This document shows positions 56,369 to 64,000 of a stretch of DNA of 64,000 bases, in pieces. This DNA comes from Gammaproteobacteria bacterium (GTDB lineage: Bacteria > Pseudomonadota > Gammaproteobacteria > UBA6429 > Thiohalophilaceae). The position numbers and the translations under genes are program-made. The DNA lies in NCBI GenBank assembly GCA_029881995.1, contig JAOULO010000012.1:1-64000 (forward strand), read 5' to 3'. The notes beneath the pieces are model-generated. The model saw only the letters and a list, made by a program, of their open reading frames with translations. It did no database searches and was not told the DNA's origin. Numbering within the stretch: the first letter of the stretch is position 1; every line of letters begins with the position of its first letter.

Positions 56369-57746
56369 ATATATGGCCCTGATCATGTTTATTACGGTCT
56401 GCATTGTCCTGCTGGCCGGCTATCCCGTGGCCTTCTCCCTGGGCGGAACAGCCCTGGCCTTTGCCCTGCTTGGCCAGATGAGTGGCAGCTTTGACGGAGC
56501 CTTCCTGCAGGCCCTGCCCAACCGGCTGTATGGCATCATGACCAATGGCACCCTGATTGCTGTGCCGCTGTTTGTGTTCATGGGTGTGATGCTGGAACGC
56601 TCCAAAGTGGCCGACAAGCTGCTCGATACCATGGCCATGTTGTTCGGCCCCCTGCGTGGTGGGCTGGGAATTTCAGTCATCCTGGTTGGCATGTTGCTGG
56701 CTGCCAGCACCGGGATCGTCGGTGCTACCGTGGTCACCATGGGCCTGCTGTCCCTGCCCACCATGTTAAAACGCGGCTATGACCCATCCATTGCCACCGG
56801 TACTATCTGTGCCTCCGGCACCCTGGGACAAATTATCCCCCCTTCGATCATTTTGATCCTGCTGGGAGATGTCCTGTCCTCTGCCTATCAACAGGCACAA
56901 CTGGATATGGGCCTGTTCTCTCCGGAAACCATCTCGGTAGGTGATCTGTTTGCCGGTGCACTGATTCCGGGACTGCTACTGGTATTGATGTATGTGATTT
57001 ATCTTGTGGGCATGGCCTTTTATAAACCTGGCCAACTACCTGCCATCCCCGCCGCAGAAAGGGCCATTGATAAAAAGGAACTCATCTCAAGAGTCATAGG
57101 AGCCCTGTTGCCCCCCCTGTTTCTGATCCTGGCGGTACTGGGTTCCATCATGGCCGGTATTGCCACACCCACCGAGGCCGCCTCAGTTGGCGCAGTGGGG
57201 GCCATGTTACTGGCCATGAAACAAAAGCAATTCAACCTTGAGATACTGCAGGCCGTCATGCAATCCACCCTGCGTGTCACCAGCATGGTGTTCATGATCT
57301 TCATTGGTGCTTCCATTTTCTCACTGGTGTTCCGAGGCTTCGGTGGTGATGAAGTAGTAAGAGAGTTACTCACCAACTTGCCCGGCGGGGTTGTCGGTGC
57401 CATGTTCATTGTCATGCTAATCATGTTCCTGCTGGGCTTCATTCTCGACTTCATCGAGATCACCTTTGTGGTGGTGCCCATCGTTGCGCCGATACTCTTG
57501 ACCATGGGACTCGACCCCGTCTGGTTAGGCATCATGATCGCCATCAATCTGCAAACCTCCTTCCTCACCCCACCGTTTGGTTTTGCACTGTTCTATCTGC
57601 GAGGCGTCGCACCAGACAGCGTTAAAACCACTCACATCTATAAAGGTGTTGCCCCCTTTATCATCATCCAGCTTATTGCCCTTGGCCTGCTCTCATTCTG
57701 GCCAGGTTTGGCTACCTGGTTACCTTCAATGGTGTATGGCTCTTAA
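56361..57746 (+). CDS. TRAP transporter large permease (DctM-type)
   Basis: 461-residue polytopic membrane protein forming the Na+-driven channel of a TRAP transporter. It shows LLAASTGIVGATVVTMGLLS, CASGTLGQIIPPSIILILLG and IATPTEAASVGAVGAMLLA, plus a C-terminal FLTPPFGFALFYLRGVAP, all classic DctM motifs. It is overlapped at its start by the small permease gene. The binding protein is missing from the window. Confidence 0.93.
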   Translation: MAEYMALIMFITVCIVLLAGYPVAFSLGGTALAFALLGQMSGSFDGAFLQALPNRLYGIMTNGTLIAVPLFVFMGVMLERSKVADKLLDTMAMLFGPLRGGLGISVILVGMLLAASTGIVGATVVTMGLLSLPTMLKRGYDPSIATGTICASGTLGQIIPPSIILILLGDVLSSAYQQAQLDMGLFSPETISVGDLFAGALIPGLLLVLMYVIYLVGMAFYKPGQLPAIPAAERAIDKKELISRVIGALLPPLFLILAVLGSIMAGIATPTEAASVGAVGAMLLAMKQKQFNLEILQAVMQSTLRVTSMVFMIFIGASIFSLVFRGFGGDEVVRELLTNLPGGVVGAMFIVMLIMFLLGFILDFIEITFVVVPIVAPILLTMGLDPVWLGIMIAINLQTSFLTPPFGFALFYLRGVAPDSVKTTHIYKGVAPFIIIQLIALGLLSFWPGLATWLPSMVYGS

Positions 57747-57830
57747 GTCCACCCGTATCAAGACGATATATAAGATAAGCCATTAATCCAGTCGTAATTT
57801 AGGTGTATTTTACATATACAGGGATCGGGT

Positions 57831-58745
57831 ATGTCCTTCAGTCGGTTTTTCATAGTTATGCTTTTTTTTACAGTACTTATCAAAGGTACTGCTTTTGCGG
57901 CTGAAAATAGTTATCAGACAGATATTTTTTATTCTAAAACAGCGGAAGAATATAAATACAAGGACAGTATCACCAAAGCCTTTAGCTGGGCGAATCATCT
58001 TGAACCGGTGGACACCACAAATATTGTTCATAAAGAAGCGTCTTTTATTCGGCGAGTTGGATTCATTGAACTTGGTTATGAACTGGAGGATGAGAATGGC
58101 TTATATGCACATGAAACCGGTTATGTTGCTTACGCCAATTATGTGCATATGGAAAAAGAATCTTCTTACTGGCTTAATCTAATCTATGCCAATGCCAAGC
58201 GATCTTCAGATGAATATTACCCAATAAAAACAAAAGGTATGACCATGGAAGGGAATGCTTCAGGGTTTGGTATTGGTTATTTCTTATTCGATAATATGCT
58301 TTTTTCATATAACCGATTTGAGTTTAATAATCTTGTTTCATTTCCAACAGGAACCGGTGGTTATCAATCAACGAATTTTGATGTTATTGACTCAACTGTA
58401 TCAGCAAAACTTTTATACCCTTTCCAAGGTGGAGGTGCATTTCATCTTGAAATGACTGCAGGAACTAAAAAAGTCATAATTTCTAAAGTACCACAACAGG
58501 ACAATAAAATCTTTGCTCTTAATATCGATTACTATTTAAATTCACGTTTAGGAGTTGGCCTTACTCACAAAAGTGTCGATGGCGATAAAACCTTTTTTAT
58601 CGGAGAGTCAACGGGTGTTCGGCTAAGCCTGTTTCTCACTTCATGGTTGTACGTAGAAGGCGCTTATTCTGAGTTTACCAATGACGACGATCCCCAAAAT
58701 GAAAACTATGAACTGGTATCAGCCAAACTTGGGATTCGGTTATAA
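57831..58745 (+). CDS. Predicted outer-membrane beta-barrel protein
   Basis: 304-residue exported protein with a signal peptide (hydrophobic FFIVMLFFTVLIKGTAFA). The mature part is rich in aromatic/Gly-alternating strands and ends in a beta-strand with terminal Leu (AKLGIRL). No named porin family recognised. AT-richer than its surroundings. Weakly similar in size and end pattern to the following protein (58862-59776), so the two may be paralogues. Confidence 0.6.
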   Translation: MSFSRFFIVMLFFTVLIKGTAFAAENSYQTDIFYSKTAEEYKYKDSITKAFSWANHLEPVDTTNIVHKEASFIRRVGFIELGYELEDENGLYAHETGYVAYANYVHMEKESSYWLNLIYANAKRSSDEYYPIKTKGMTMEGNASGFGIGYFLFDNMLFSYNRFEFNNLVSFPTGTGGYQSTNFDVIDSTVSAKLLYPFQGGGAFHLEMTAGTKKVIISKVPQQDNKIFALNIDYYLNSRLGVGLTHKSVDGDKTFFIGESTGVRLSLFLTSWLYVEGAYSEFTNDDDPQNENYELVSAKLGIRL

Positions 58746-58861
58746 ATTAATCACATCTTACCCTTTTAATACACCATTTCACACATAACTCTTGTGGAAA
58801 TCTTTCTAGTTCCATAAAATCCAACTTTAGTTTTTCTTTTTTCAATCGGGGGAGGTTGACC

Positions 58862-59776
58862 ATGAAACGGACTGTTTTTTCATCTATTGTAACAACACTG
58901 CTATTAGCAATTACCAGCCAGGCCAGTACCGCCAGTGAAGCGGATTATCAGATTGAGTTTGGGTTTGGGTTGTTTGAAACAGACTATACATCACCCGCAG
59001 GCAATACTGCAGAACTCTCTGGTAGCATTATTGCTTTTGAATATTTTCTTGATACCGTCAATGTCAGAAACCAGCCTCTTGCTGAAGCCTGGTTTATGAA
59101 TCGTATCGGAAGTTTTGGAGTTGCATTTGGTGAGGCAGATTATGATCAAAAGGATCGTAGTGGAGAAATAGATCTGAACGTATTGGGCTTCACTTACATG
59201 CAGCCTGGCTCTCCACTCTATTTGGATTTTTACTATACAACGGGCTCTGAAGAATATGACTTCAAGCCGGGTTACAGTTTTATTGATTACAGCAATGATC
59301 TAACCTCAACTTCTGTCACCCTGGGATATTTTGTAAAACAAAACACTCTCTTTGTATTTGAATATGAGTCTGCTAAATATGAACATTCACCAGCTGCTTA
59401 TTCACAATTTGATTACACAAGGAAAGAAACCAACTTAAAAGTTAAACACCTGGCTCCTTCTGGTAATGGAACTATGTTGAATATCATCGGCTTAGTGGGT
59501 AAAACCACCTATGATGAAAAGACAAAAGCAGACACTGACAATACCGTTATGGGGTTTGAAGTAGATTTCTATCCCAATTCAACAACCAGTATTGGTGGTA
59601 CTTTTGAACAAACGACAGGAGATGACAATGGCTATAAAGGGAAGAAAGTAGGCTTGCAGGGCAAACTATTCCTGACACCTAAGTTTTCTATCGCAGTTGA
59701 GTTTAGTGAGTTCTCAGGAAAAGGTACAAGTAGTGACAAAGATGCAATCAACTTGACCGCCAACATCCGCATGTAA
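58862..59776 (+). CDS. Second predicted outer-membrane beta-barrel protein
   Basis: About 304 residues from ATG 58862, preceded by a strong GGGGGAGG ribosome site 6 bases upstream (the in-frame TTG at 58856 overlaps it). Signal peptide ends near ASTA. The mature part has many Tyr/Phe-rich strands and terminates NLTANIRM. Same length and style as the preceding gene and probably a related porin-like protein. Function unknown. A hairpin follows. Confidence 0.6.
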   Translation: MKRTVFSSIVTTLLLAITSQASTASEADYQIEFGFGLFETDYTSPAGNTAELSGSIIAFEYFLDTVNVRNQPLAEAWFMNRIGSFGVAFGEADYDQKDRSGEIDLNVLGFTYMQPGSPLYLDFYYTTGSEEYDFKPGYSFIDYSNDLTSTSVTLGYFVKQNTLFVFEYESAKYEHSPAAYSQFDYTRKETNLKVKHLAPSGNGTMLNIIGLVGKTTYDEKTKADTDNTVMGFEVDFYPNSTTSIGGTFEQTTGDDNGYKGKKVGLQGKLFLTPKFSIAVEFSEFSGKGTSSDKDAINLTANIRM

Positions 59777-59784
59777 ATCTTATT

Positions 59785-59807
59785 CCGGGTACCTTAACGG
59801 TACCCGG
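59785..59807. terminator. Hairpin between convergent OMP and dinB genes
   Basis: Perfect 9-bp stem CCGGGTACC / GGTACCCGG with a TTAAC loop, 9 bases after the stop of the second barrel gene and before the convergent dinB-like gene. AT-rich tail (TTATATATA) on the plus strand; probable terminator. Confidence 0.65.
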
Positions 59808-59836
59808 TTATATATAAAAACACTTTTAACTTTTCA

Positions 59837-61084
59837 TCAACGATACAAAATCGTCTCCCGATGCCCAAAGGGTTTCCAGCTCGGTGCTATTACATTGGGC
59901 ATAGTCGATCGATTCAATAATCTGGCTGGTGCTACAGCAAACTCACCATAGCGCTGGTTAATCAGGTCGATGACATGATTGGCAATGTCCCGATTAGGAA
60001 GATTGTGCTCTGCAAACAGCTGTAACTGGCCATTCTTGAGTTGAGGATCCAGGGCACCGACATGTACCTGGTGGATGCCTTCGCCATCCCAACAGTACTC
60101 CAGCACCTCTTTACATAAATCATAAATAATCAAACCATCATCTATCGGTATGGGGGCCTGCATTTTTAATCCTAACCACGACTCCGTTGCGCGCAGGCCT
60201 ATGCTAAAGGTCTGCGCCACCATGTCATGGCGACGCAGACGGGCACCGACCTTTTCACTCATGTGCAATAAATAGGTCAGTAGCACCTGGTGGCTTCGAG
60301 TATTGGGTGGAATCACCTTGCCATGCCCGATACTCTTGGGCGGTGCCACCGTTGTGTGTACCTTCTCCGGATCTTTTCCCTGGCACATATACCAGATGCG
60401 TCGTCCCGGGTTACCGAAGCGTTGCCCCAACACACCGATAGGCAGGTTCTTCATGTCTCCACAGGTATACACACCGCGCGCGGCAAGAAAAGCACCGATA
60501 CCTTTATTAATACCACACAGTTCCATCACGGGGACATTGCGCAAGGTCTCTTCTGCCTCCCAGGGTAAAACAATAGTCATACCATCGGGCTTGTTGAGCT
60601 TGGCCGCATACTTGGCCGTGGTCTTGTCTCCACTCAGTCCCACTGAACAGGGCAGTTTGGAAACTTCAACAACCCTGTCTTTTGCCATGCGGGCAATCTT
60701 TTCCGGTGCGCCATAGAGTTTTTGTACATGGGTAATATCAAGAAAGGCCTCATCGACTGAAAAGATTTCAATATCCGGTGTGATGTCCTGCAAGGACTCC
60801 ATGATATTGATCGAGACTTCGGCATAACGCTCGGGACGAGAGGGTCGTTGTATCAACCCCGGACAAAGTTCTTCTGCTTCACGCAAACGCATACCGGTTT
60901 TGACACCCTTGCGTCTTGCCTCATAGGATGAAGTGATAATGCAGGTGCCCTGCATGCCATTGGTGACACCAACGGGTTTACCATTGAGTTCGGGAAAGTC
61001 CAGTTGTTCGATAGAGGCAAAGAAGGCATTCATGTCCACCAGGACAATGGCGCGCTCCCAGAACAGGGAAGGATCGTGGGCCAT
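59837..61084 (-). CDS. Y-family translesion DNA polymerase (DinB-like)
   Basis: 415 residues. Catalytic acids are in LVDMNAFFASIEQLD and IFSVDEAFLDI. The little-finger and thumb domains are typical, with HhH in VMELCGINKGIGAFLAARG. A clamp-binding QLQLF lies at ~353-357. Replicates past DNA lesions. Its gene is the third after lexA and a VOC gene on the same strand, which suggests SOS control, although no second LexA box was found directly before it. It could be a dinB2/dinP paralogue rather than the main Pol IV. Confidence 0.9.
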   Translation of the reverse strand: MAHDPSLFWERAIVLVDMNAFFASIEQLDFPELNGKPVGVTNGMQGTCIITSSYEARRKGVKTGMRLREAEELCPGLIQRPSRPERYAEVSINIMESLQDITPDIEIFSVDEAFLDITHVQKLYGAPEKIARMAKDRVVEVSKLPCSVGLSGDKTTAKYAAKLNKPDGMTIVLPWEAEETLRNVPVMELCGINKGIGAFLAARGVYTCGDMKNLPIGVLGQRFGNPGRRIWYMCQGKDPEKVHTTVAPPKSIGHGKVIPPNTRSHQVLLTYLLHMSEKVGARLRRHDMVAQTFSIGLRATESWLGLKMQAPIPIDDGLIIYDLCKEVLEYCWDGEGIHQVHVGALDPQLKNGQLQLFAEHNLPNRDIANHVIDLINQRYGEFAVAPARLLNRSTMPNVIAPSWKPFGHRETILYR

Positions 61085-61194
61085 GGCAGACTCCTGACTT
61101 ACTCATCTTATAAGCAATAAGATGACAACGCTATTTATCATCACATAATAATATGGCTTCCATACCTTTATGTTCTAAACCAAAACGATAAAAA

Positions 61195-61599
61195 TTACTG
61201 GCCCTGTGATACAAGGTTACCTTTGTCTAACAATTCCTGCTGATTCTTTAGTGCATGACCAATAATCAGCATGTTTCCATTATTATCCCTGACGCGAAAA
61301 TCTTTGCTGCCATAATCCCGCTCGGCAAAGTCGCCAACAAACTCAAGCCCCTTTGCTTGCCACTCTTCATAAACAATATCTGCATCCTCAACCCCAATAA
61401 CACATACACCCGTGCCAGCATGTTGCTTGCGGCCTTCACCAAACTCGACCACAACATCGCCTCGCCTAACTACACAATAAGATGGATTTTTCCAAAGCAC
61501 GCTTATTGTAAAGCCCAGTTTTTCTTCAAAAAACTTTGCGGTCTCTGCTGCACTCCGAACTGGTAAAATAGGATTACCCCATAAAAAGTTATCACTCAT
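61195..61599 (-). CDS. VOC (glyoxalase/bleomycin-resistance) family protein
   Basis: 134-residue single VOC module. NPILPVRSAAETAKFFEEKL starts the first beta-alpha-beta-beta-beta unit, and GVCVIGVEDADIVYEEWQAK and RVRDNNGNMLIIGH the second; the last contains the typical metal-site Asn/Gly turn. Similar proteins bind bleomycin-like compounds or act as dioxygenases. Placed between lexA and the dinB-like gene on the same strand. Confidence 0.88.
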   Translation of the reverse strand: MSDNFLWGNPILPVRSAAETAKFFEEKLGFTISVLWKNPSYCVVRRGDVVVEFGEGRKQHAGTGVCVIGVEDADIVYEEWQAKGLEFVGDFAERDYGSKDFRVRDNNGNMLIIGHALKNQQELLDKGNLVSQGQ

Positions 61600-61622
61600 G
61601 CTATTTCTTCCATCATATTTGA

Positions 61623-62219
61623 CTATCGATAAGATCGTAACTGTCCAACCAGCACTCCCTGGATGCGCACCCGTTCCGGTTCAAACACCATGGGTTGCAT
61701 ATCGGGGTTCTCCGGGCTGAGTTCGATACGCCCGTCGGCATAACGTTTGAAGCGTTTGAGGGTTGCCTCTTCCTCATCAATGAGGGCGACGACAATGTCA
61801 CCGTAATCGGCCTTGTCCCTGGCCTCGATGATGACAATGTCGCCATCCATAATTCCCACCCCGATCATGGACTCGCCTTTGACTTCGAGAGCATAGGTGC
61901 GGTCACCAACAAACATCTCGGAGAGATTGATCTCTTGTTGATCGGGAATGGCTTCAATAGGGTGGCCAGCGGCGATACGACCCACCAATGGAAGGGTCAA
62001 TGGGTTTTGGAGGGAATCAGTAAGTCGAATACCCCGCCAGCCACGTTCGGTTTGCTCCAGCTTGCCCTTCTGCTTGAGGGACTGCACATAGCGATGTACC
62101 GTCCCCTTGGAGTTGATGCCAATGGCCTGGCCGATCTCAGTCATAGTCGGCGCCTCGCCATGGCGGGCAATATAGTCCCGGATGAACTCCAGCATTTTGT
62201 TTTCCAGGGATGTAAGCAT
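61623..62219 (-). CDS. lexA: LexA repressor, SOS regulator
   Basis: About 198 residues from ATG 62219, where the usual N-terminus LTSLENKMLEFIRDYIARHG begins with GGAG 9 bases upstream; earlier in-frame ATGs at 62234 and 62276 are disfavoured by operator and promoter positions. The winged helix-turn-helix TMTEIGQAIGINSKGTVHRY has an alphaproteobacterial-like recognition helix. The autocleavage site is AAGH (Ala-Gly), the active Ser is in GESMIGVG, and the Lys is in ATLKRFKR. Represses DNA repair genes and is cleaved with RecA. Confidence 0.93.
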   Translation of the reverse strand: MLTSLENKMLEFIRDYIARHGEAPTMTEIGQAIGINSKGTVHRYVQSLKQKGKLEQTERGWRGIRLTDSLQNPLTLPLVGRIAAGHPIEAIPDQQEINLSEMFVGDRTYALEVKGESMIGVGIMDGDIVIIEARDKADYGDIVVALIDEEEATLKRFKRYADGRIELSPENPDMQPMVFEPERVRIQGVLVGQLRSYR

Positions 62220-62225
62220 ATAAAT

Positions 62226-62272
62226 GTTCTCCATATGTTCTCTACTATAGAGAACGTTTAGAGAACCGTCAA
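62226..62272 (-). promoter_or_regulatory. lexA promoter with two alphaproteobacterial-type LexA boxes
   Basis: Minus-strand sigma-70 promoter: -35 TTGACG (62267-62272), 17-base spacer, -10 TATAGT (62244-62249). Four half-sites are arranged GTTCTC-N5-GTTCTC-N7-GAGAAC-N5-GAGAAC (62226-62266). Read as LexA boxes, this gives GTTC-N7-GTTC (62226-62240) and GAAC-N7-GAAC (62252-62266). They cover the spacer and the initiation region, a typical autorepression layout. Confidence 0.75.
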
Positions 62273-62368
62273 GCACTCAGGGTGAATTATTTGCATGAGA
62301 GCAAAAACAGCTGCTGGACGTACTAAGTTAGTAATTTCGAATGGCAATACGGGCAATTGAAAAACGGC

Positions 62369-62671
62369 TCATGCCACAGGTTCTTTAAGCATAAACTCCA
62401 GACGCTCATCAACCCGTGCAGGTGAAATCTCAATTATTTCTGCGCTCACAACATTTTCCGATACAAAGGGATCTTTACTTACTCTGCTTTGTAATTCTTC
62501 CAGTGATGTATTGTGAGCAACAATGCCACCACCCAGGCTTGGCTGCAGGCCGCCAACCACCAGAAATACCCCAGCATCAAAGCCATTTTTAATCCACTCA
62601 TTATGGCCATCCATCAGTGCACTGGCCTGGGCTTTGTTAGCCGAAAATTTAAGCAGCACTATAAACATCAT
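62369..62671 (-). CDS. YciI/YCII-related domain protein
   Basis: 100-residue YCII-related (DGPF-type) protein: FIVLLKFSANKAQASALMDG, then GFDAGVFLVVGGLQPSLGGG and SKDPFVSENVVSAEIIEISP (the DPF segment carries the conserved acid). Related proteins are small dehydrochlorinase-like or accessory enzymes of unclear role. It follows the TetR regulator on the same strand by 17 bases and is its likely regulated target. Confidence 0.82.
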   Translation of the reverse strand: MMFIVLLKFSANKAQASALMDGHNEWIKNGFDAGVFLVVGGLQPSLGGGIVAHNTSLEELQSRVSKDPFVSENVVSAEIIEISPARVDERLEFMLKEPVA

Positions 62672-62688
62672 ATTCTCCTTTTAAATTA

Positions 62689-63273
62689 TTATTTTTCTGT
62701 ATCCGCTGACTGACATGGCAAGCCATCCAACCAGGCTTCCATTTGTTTCACTTCTTTTTTTATAAATTTTTCATCATGAAATGCATTTGCCAGTGTTGCC
62801 ACGCCCTGGCTAAAGGCAAGTACATGCATAGCATGAGCATCGGCTTCCTTCTTTGAACCAAAACCCATGCTCTGAAATTGTTTGCGTAACCATTTACGAA
62901 ACAGTTCAAACAGTTTATTTGCCTCGCCCAATAGTGAATGATCCAGCTTGGCCAGTTCTGAACAGAGCGTCCCAACCGGACAACCGAACTGTTTAATCTT
63001 GACCCGGTTCATAATAAGAATATTGATAAAATTACGAATTCGATCCTGTGGTAGAACCCCTTCTTCTTGCCACTTATCCAGTAGCTTCTGGGTATTGGCC
63101 AGACGTAAGCCAATCACCGCTGCAAGGATCTCGTCCTTTGTTCTAAAGTGGTAATAAAAATTACCACGAGAAATCTTTACTGCCTCAGCAATATCTGTAA
63201 ACGAGGTCTTCTCATAGCCCTGCTGATAAAACAGCCGGTCGGCAGCTTCAACAATATCATCATGAGTCGTCAA
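62689..63273 (-). CDS. TetR family transcriptional regulator
   Basis: About 194 residues from TTG 63273. That start is chosen because a GGGGGTGAG ribosome site precedes it and the predicted promoter places transcription start near 63315, excluding the earlier ATGs. The HTH is EKTSFTDIAEAVKISRGNFY, then YHFRTKDEILAAVIG. The C-terminal ~150 residues form the ligand-binding domain. Probably autorepresses and controls the yciI-like gene. Ligand unknown. Confidence 0.88.
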   Translation of the reverse strand: MTTHDDIVEAADRLFYQQGYEKTSFTDIAEAVKISRGNFYYHFRTKDEILAAVIGLRLANTQKLLDKWQEEGVLPQDRIRNFINILIMNRVKIKQFGCPVGTLCSELAKLDHSLLGEANKLFELFRKWLRKQFQSMGFGSKKEADAHAMHVLAFSQGVATLANAFHDEKFIKKEVKQMEAWLDGLPCQSADTEK

Positions 63274-63656
63274 AATCTCACCCCCAACACAAACTAGGAC
63301 AAACATCCTAATACAAAGCAAATATTAGGACATACATCCTATAGTGTCAATCAATCGCTGAAATTACACACCAGACATTAGAGAGGAATATATAAGATGA
63401 GGCCTTCACCAGGATTTACGTACAGAAATATCTATTATAAATATTTAGACTTGCTCTAATCTTTTGCACAAATTCAGTGCATGATCATTGCTTCGCTGTT
63501 CACATAATAAACAGAGTCACATGATGCCAGACAAACGGACATTTGTGGGATACCTATCGACTTGCCTCCCGTGTAAATAGGCTATTCTTAATATCGTAAA
63601 TAAAGCTATCGTCAAACCAAGCCTGTCGTTTAACTGCCTGAGAAATATAACAACCC
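63274..63656. other. Intergenic region of about 383 bases
   Basis: Between the tetR start and the GTG start of the partial gene at the window end. The left part holds the tetR promoter and twin operators (annotated separately). The remaining ~300 bases (63342-63656) show only ordinary AT-rich sequence; no RNA gene or clear terminator seen. It may carry the promoter of the plus-strand gene. Confidence 0.6.
63295..63354 (-). promoter_or_regulatory. tetR promoter with twin TetR operators
   Basis: Two 16-base operators TAGGACAWACATCCTA at 63295-63310 and 63326-63341, each a perfect TAGGA-N6-TCCTA palindrome differing at one central base, spaced 31 bases. Minus-strand promoter: -35 TTGACA (around 63345-63350), 17-base spacer, -10 TAATAT (63322-63327). 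One operator lies in the -35/-10 spacer and the other just after the predicted start. Confidence 0.7.
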
Positions 63657-64000
63657 GTGAATATTAAAACAGTCAGCTGGATACATTTTGTATTATTACT
63701 TATCACAGGTGGTTTCATTATTGGAACGACCTTATACAACCAGAATCGTACCCATGATATTAAATCTATCTGGCTAGGGCTGGAAAAGTCGAGTACGGAA
63801 CGCGGCAGCGCACTCAGCGCTATTCGAGGTCATCTTGGTTATGGTGGACTAATACATAATTTTAAAAACTACGTACTACGTGGTGAGAAACACCTGTACC
63901 CCCTCGTTGTTTCCGATATTGTGCGGGTTAATGCCTCCCTGGAAAGGTATCGTAGCCTGGGCTTAAATTCGATAGAACAACAGGCCATATCAGATATTAA
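63657..64000 (+). CDS. Partial N-terminus of a membrane signalling protein
   Basis: Open frame from GTG 63657 to the window end (114 codons plus 2 bases). One TM segment at ~10-26, then an extracytoplasmic start: SSTERGSALSAIRGHLGYGG followed by LIHNFKNYVLRGEKHLYP, a segment typical of the N-terminal sensor of some diguanylate cyclases, chemoreceptors and kinases. The output domain is outside the window. Confidence 0.65.
   Translation, partial: MNIKTVSWIHFVLLLITGGFIIGTTLYNQNRTHDIKSIWLGLEKSSTERGSALSAIRGHLGYGGLIHNFKNYVLRGEKHLYPLVVSDIVRVNASLERYRSLGLNSIEQQAISDI

Noticed and set aside
61085-61194. LexA box before the dinB-like gene
   Set aside because: Only a partial GTTC with an AAAC-like half; spacing does not match GTTC-N7-GTTC.
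63554-63739. Minus-strand 61-residue frame near the window end
   Set aside because: No ribosome site or family match; the plus-strand membrane signalling protein covers most of the same bases.

Overview
The window is chromosomal DNA of a gammaproteobacterium, probably an aerobic or facultative chemolithotroph-like lineage. The evidence is gene content and order: dprA-smg-topA, def-fmt-rsmB-DUF4390-ntrY-ntrX-trkA-trkH, lysA/dapF/DUF484/xerC, cytochrome c5-c4 with resB-ccsA-dsbA, and engB and polA close together. No rRNA, tRNA, CRISPR array or insertion sequence was seen. Species cannot be named from sequence alone.

Layout. 1-4406: end of lysA, then an outer-membrane-like protein and two lipoproteins. 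4460-5560: an unrecognised membrane protein and a 48-residue exported peptide with its own terminator. 5629-9250: methyltransferase, CoA-binding protein, then dapF-DUF484-xerC. 9364-13231: chemoreceptor, then a PhnD-like binding protein paired with a histidine kinase. 13331-16231: poly-Gly lipoprotein and a LuxR-type regulator. 16401-21532: topA, smg, dprA and a LysM protein on the minus strand. 21670-33140: the def-fmt to trkH block, with two CheY-like genes inserted. 33368-39574: an accessory stretch with a PEP-CTERM protein behind a possible sigma-54 promoter, a di-haem peroxidase operon, and a large PKD-repeat protein with a His/Lys-rich tail. 39777-47003: EEP phosphohydrolase, acetolactate synthase-like enzyme, dsbA, ccsA, resB, c4 and c5, all on the minus strand. 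47165-54122: the engB-polA locus. 54291-57746: DUF2782, homoserine kinase and TRAP permeases. 57831-59776: two outer-membrane-like proteins. 59837-62219: a lexA/VOC/dinB SOS cassette. 62369-63341: a TetR/YciI operon with twin operators. 63657-64000: the start of a signalling protein.

The strongest candidate for something undescribed is in the engB-polA locus, the position of Spot 42 in E. coli and ErsA in Pseudomonas. It holds three tandem minus-strand small RNA genes of about 120 nt. Each has three hairpins with C-rich, anti-Shine-Dalgarno-like loops and an intrinsic terminator. The first two copies show a compensatory base-pair change and a G.U/A-U change that fits only the minus strand. 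Both also share a sigma-70-like promoter and a direct repeat TTTAAC-N4-TTTAAC exactly 10 bases upstream of the -35 box.

Other notable points are a lexA whose promoter carries two boxes of the alphaproteobacterial GTTC-N7-GTTC type, an NtrX-like regulator that has lost its ATPase and sigma-54 contact motifs, and several candidate regulatory sites defined by perfect palindromes.
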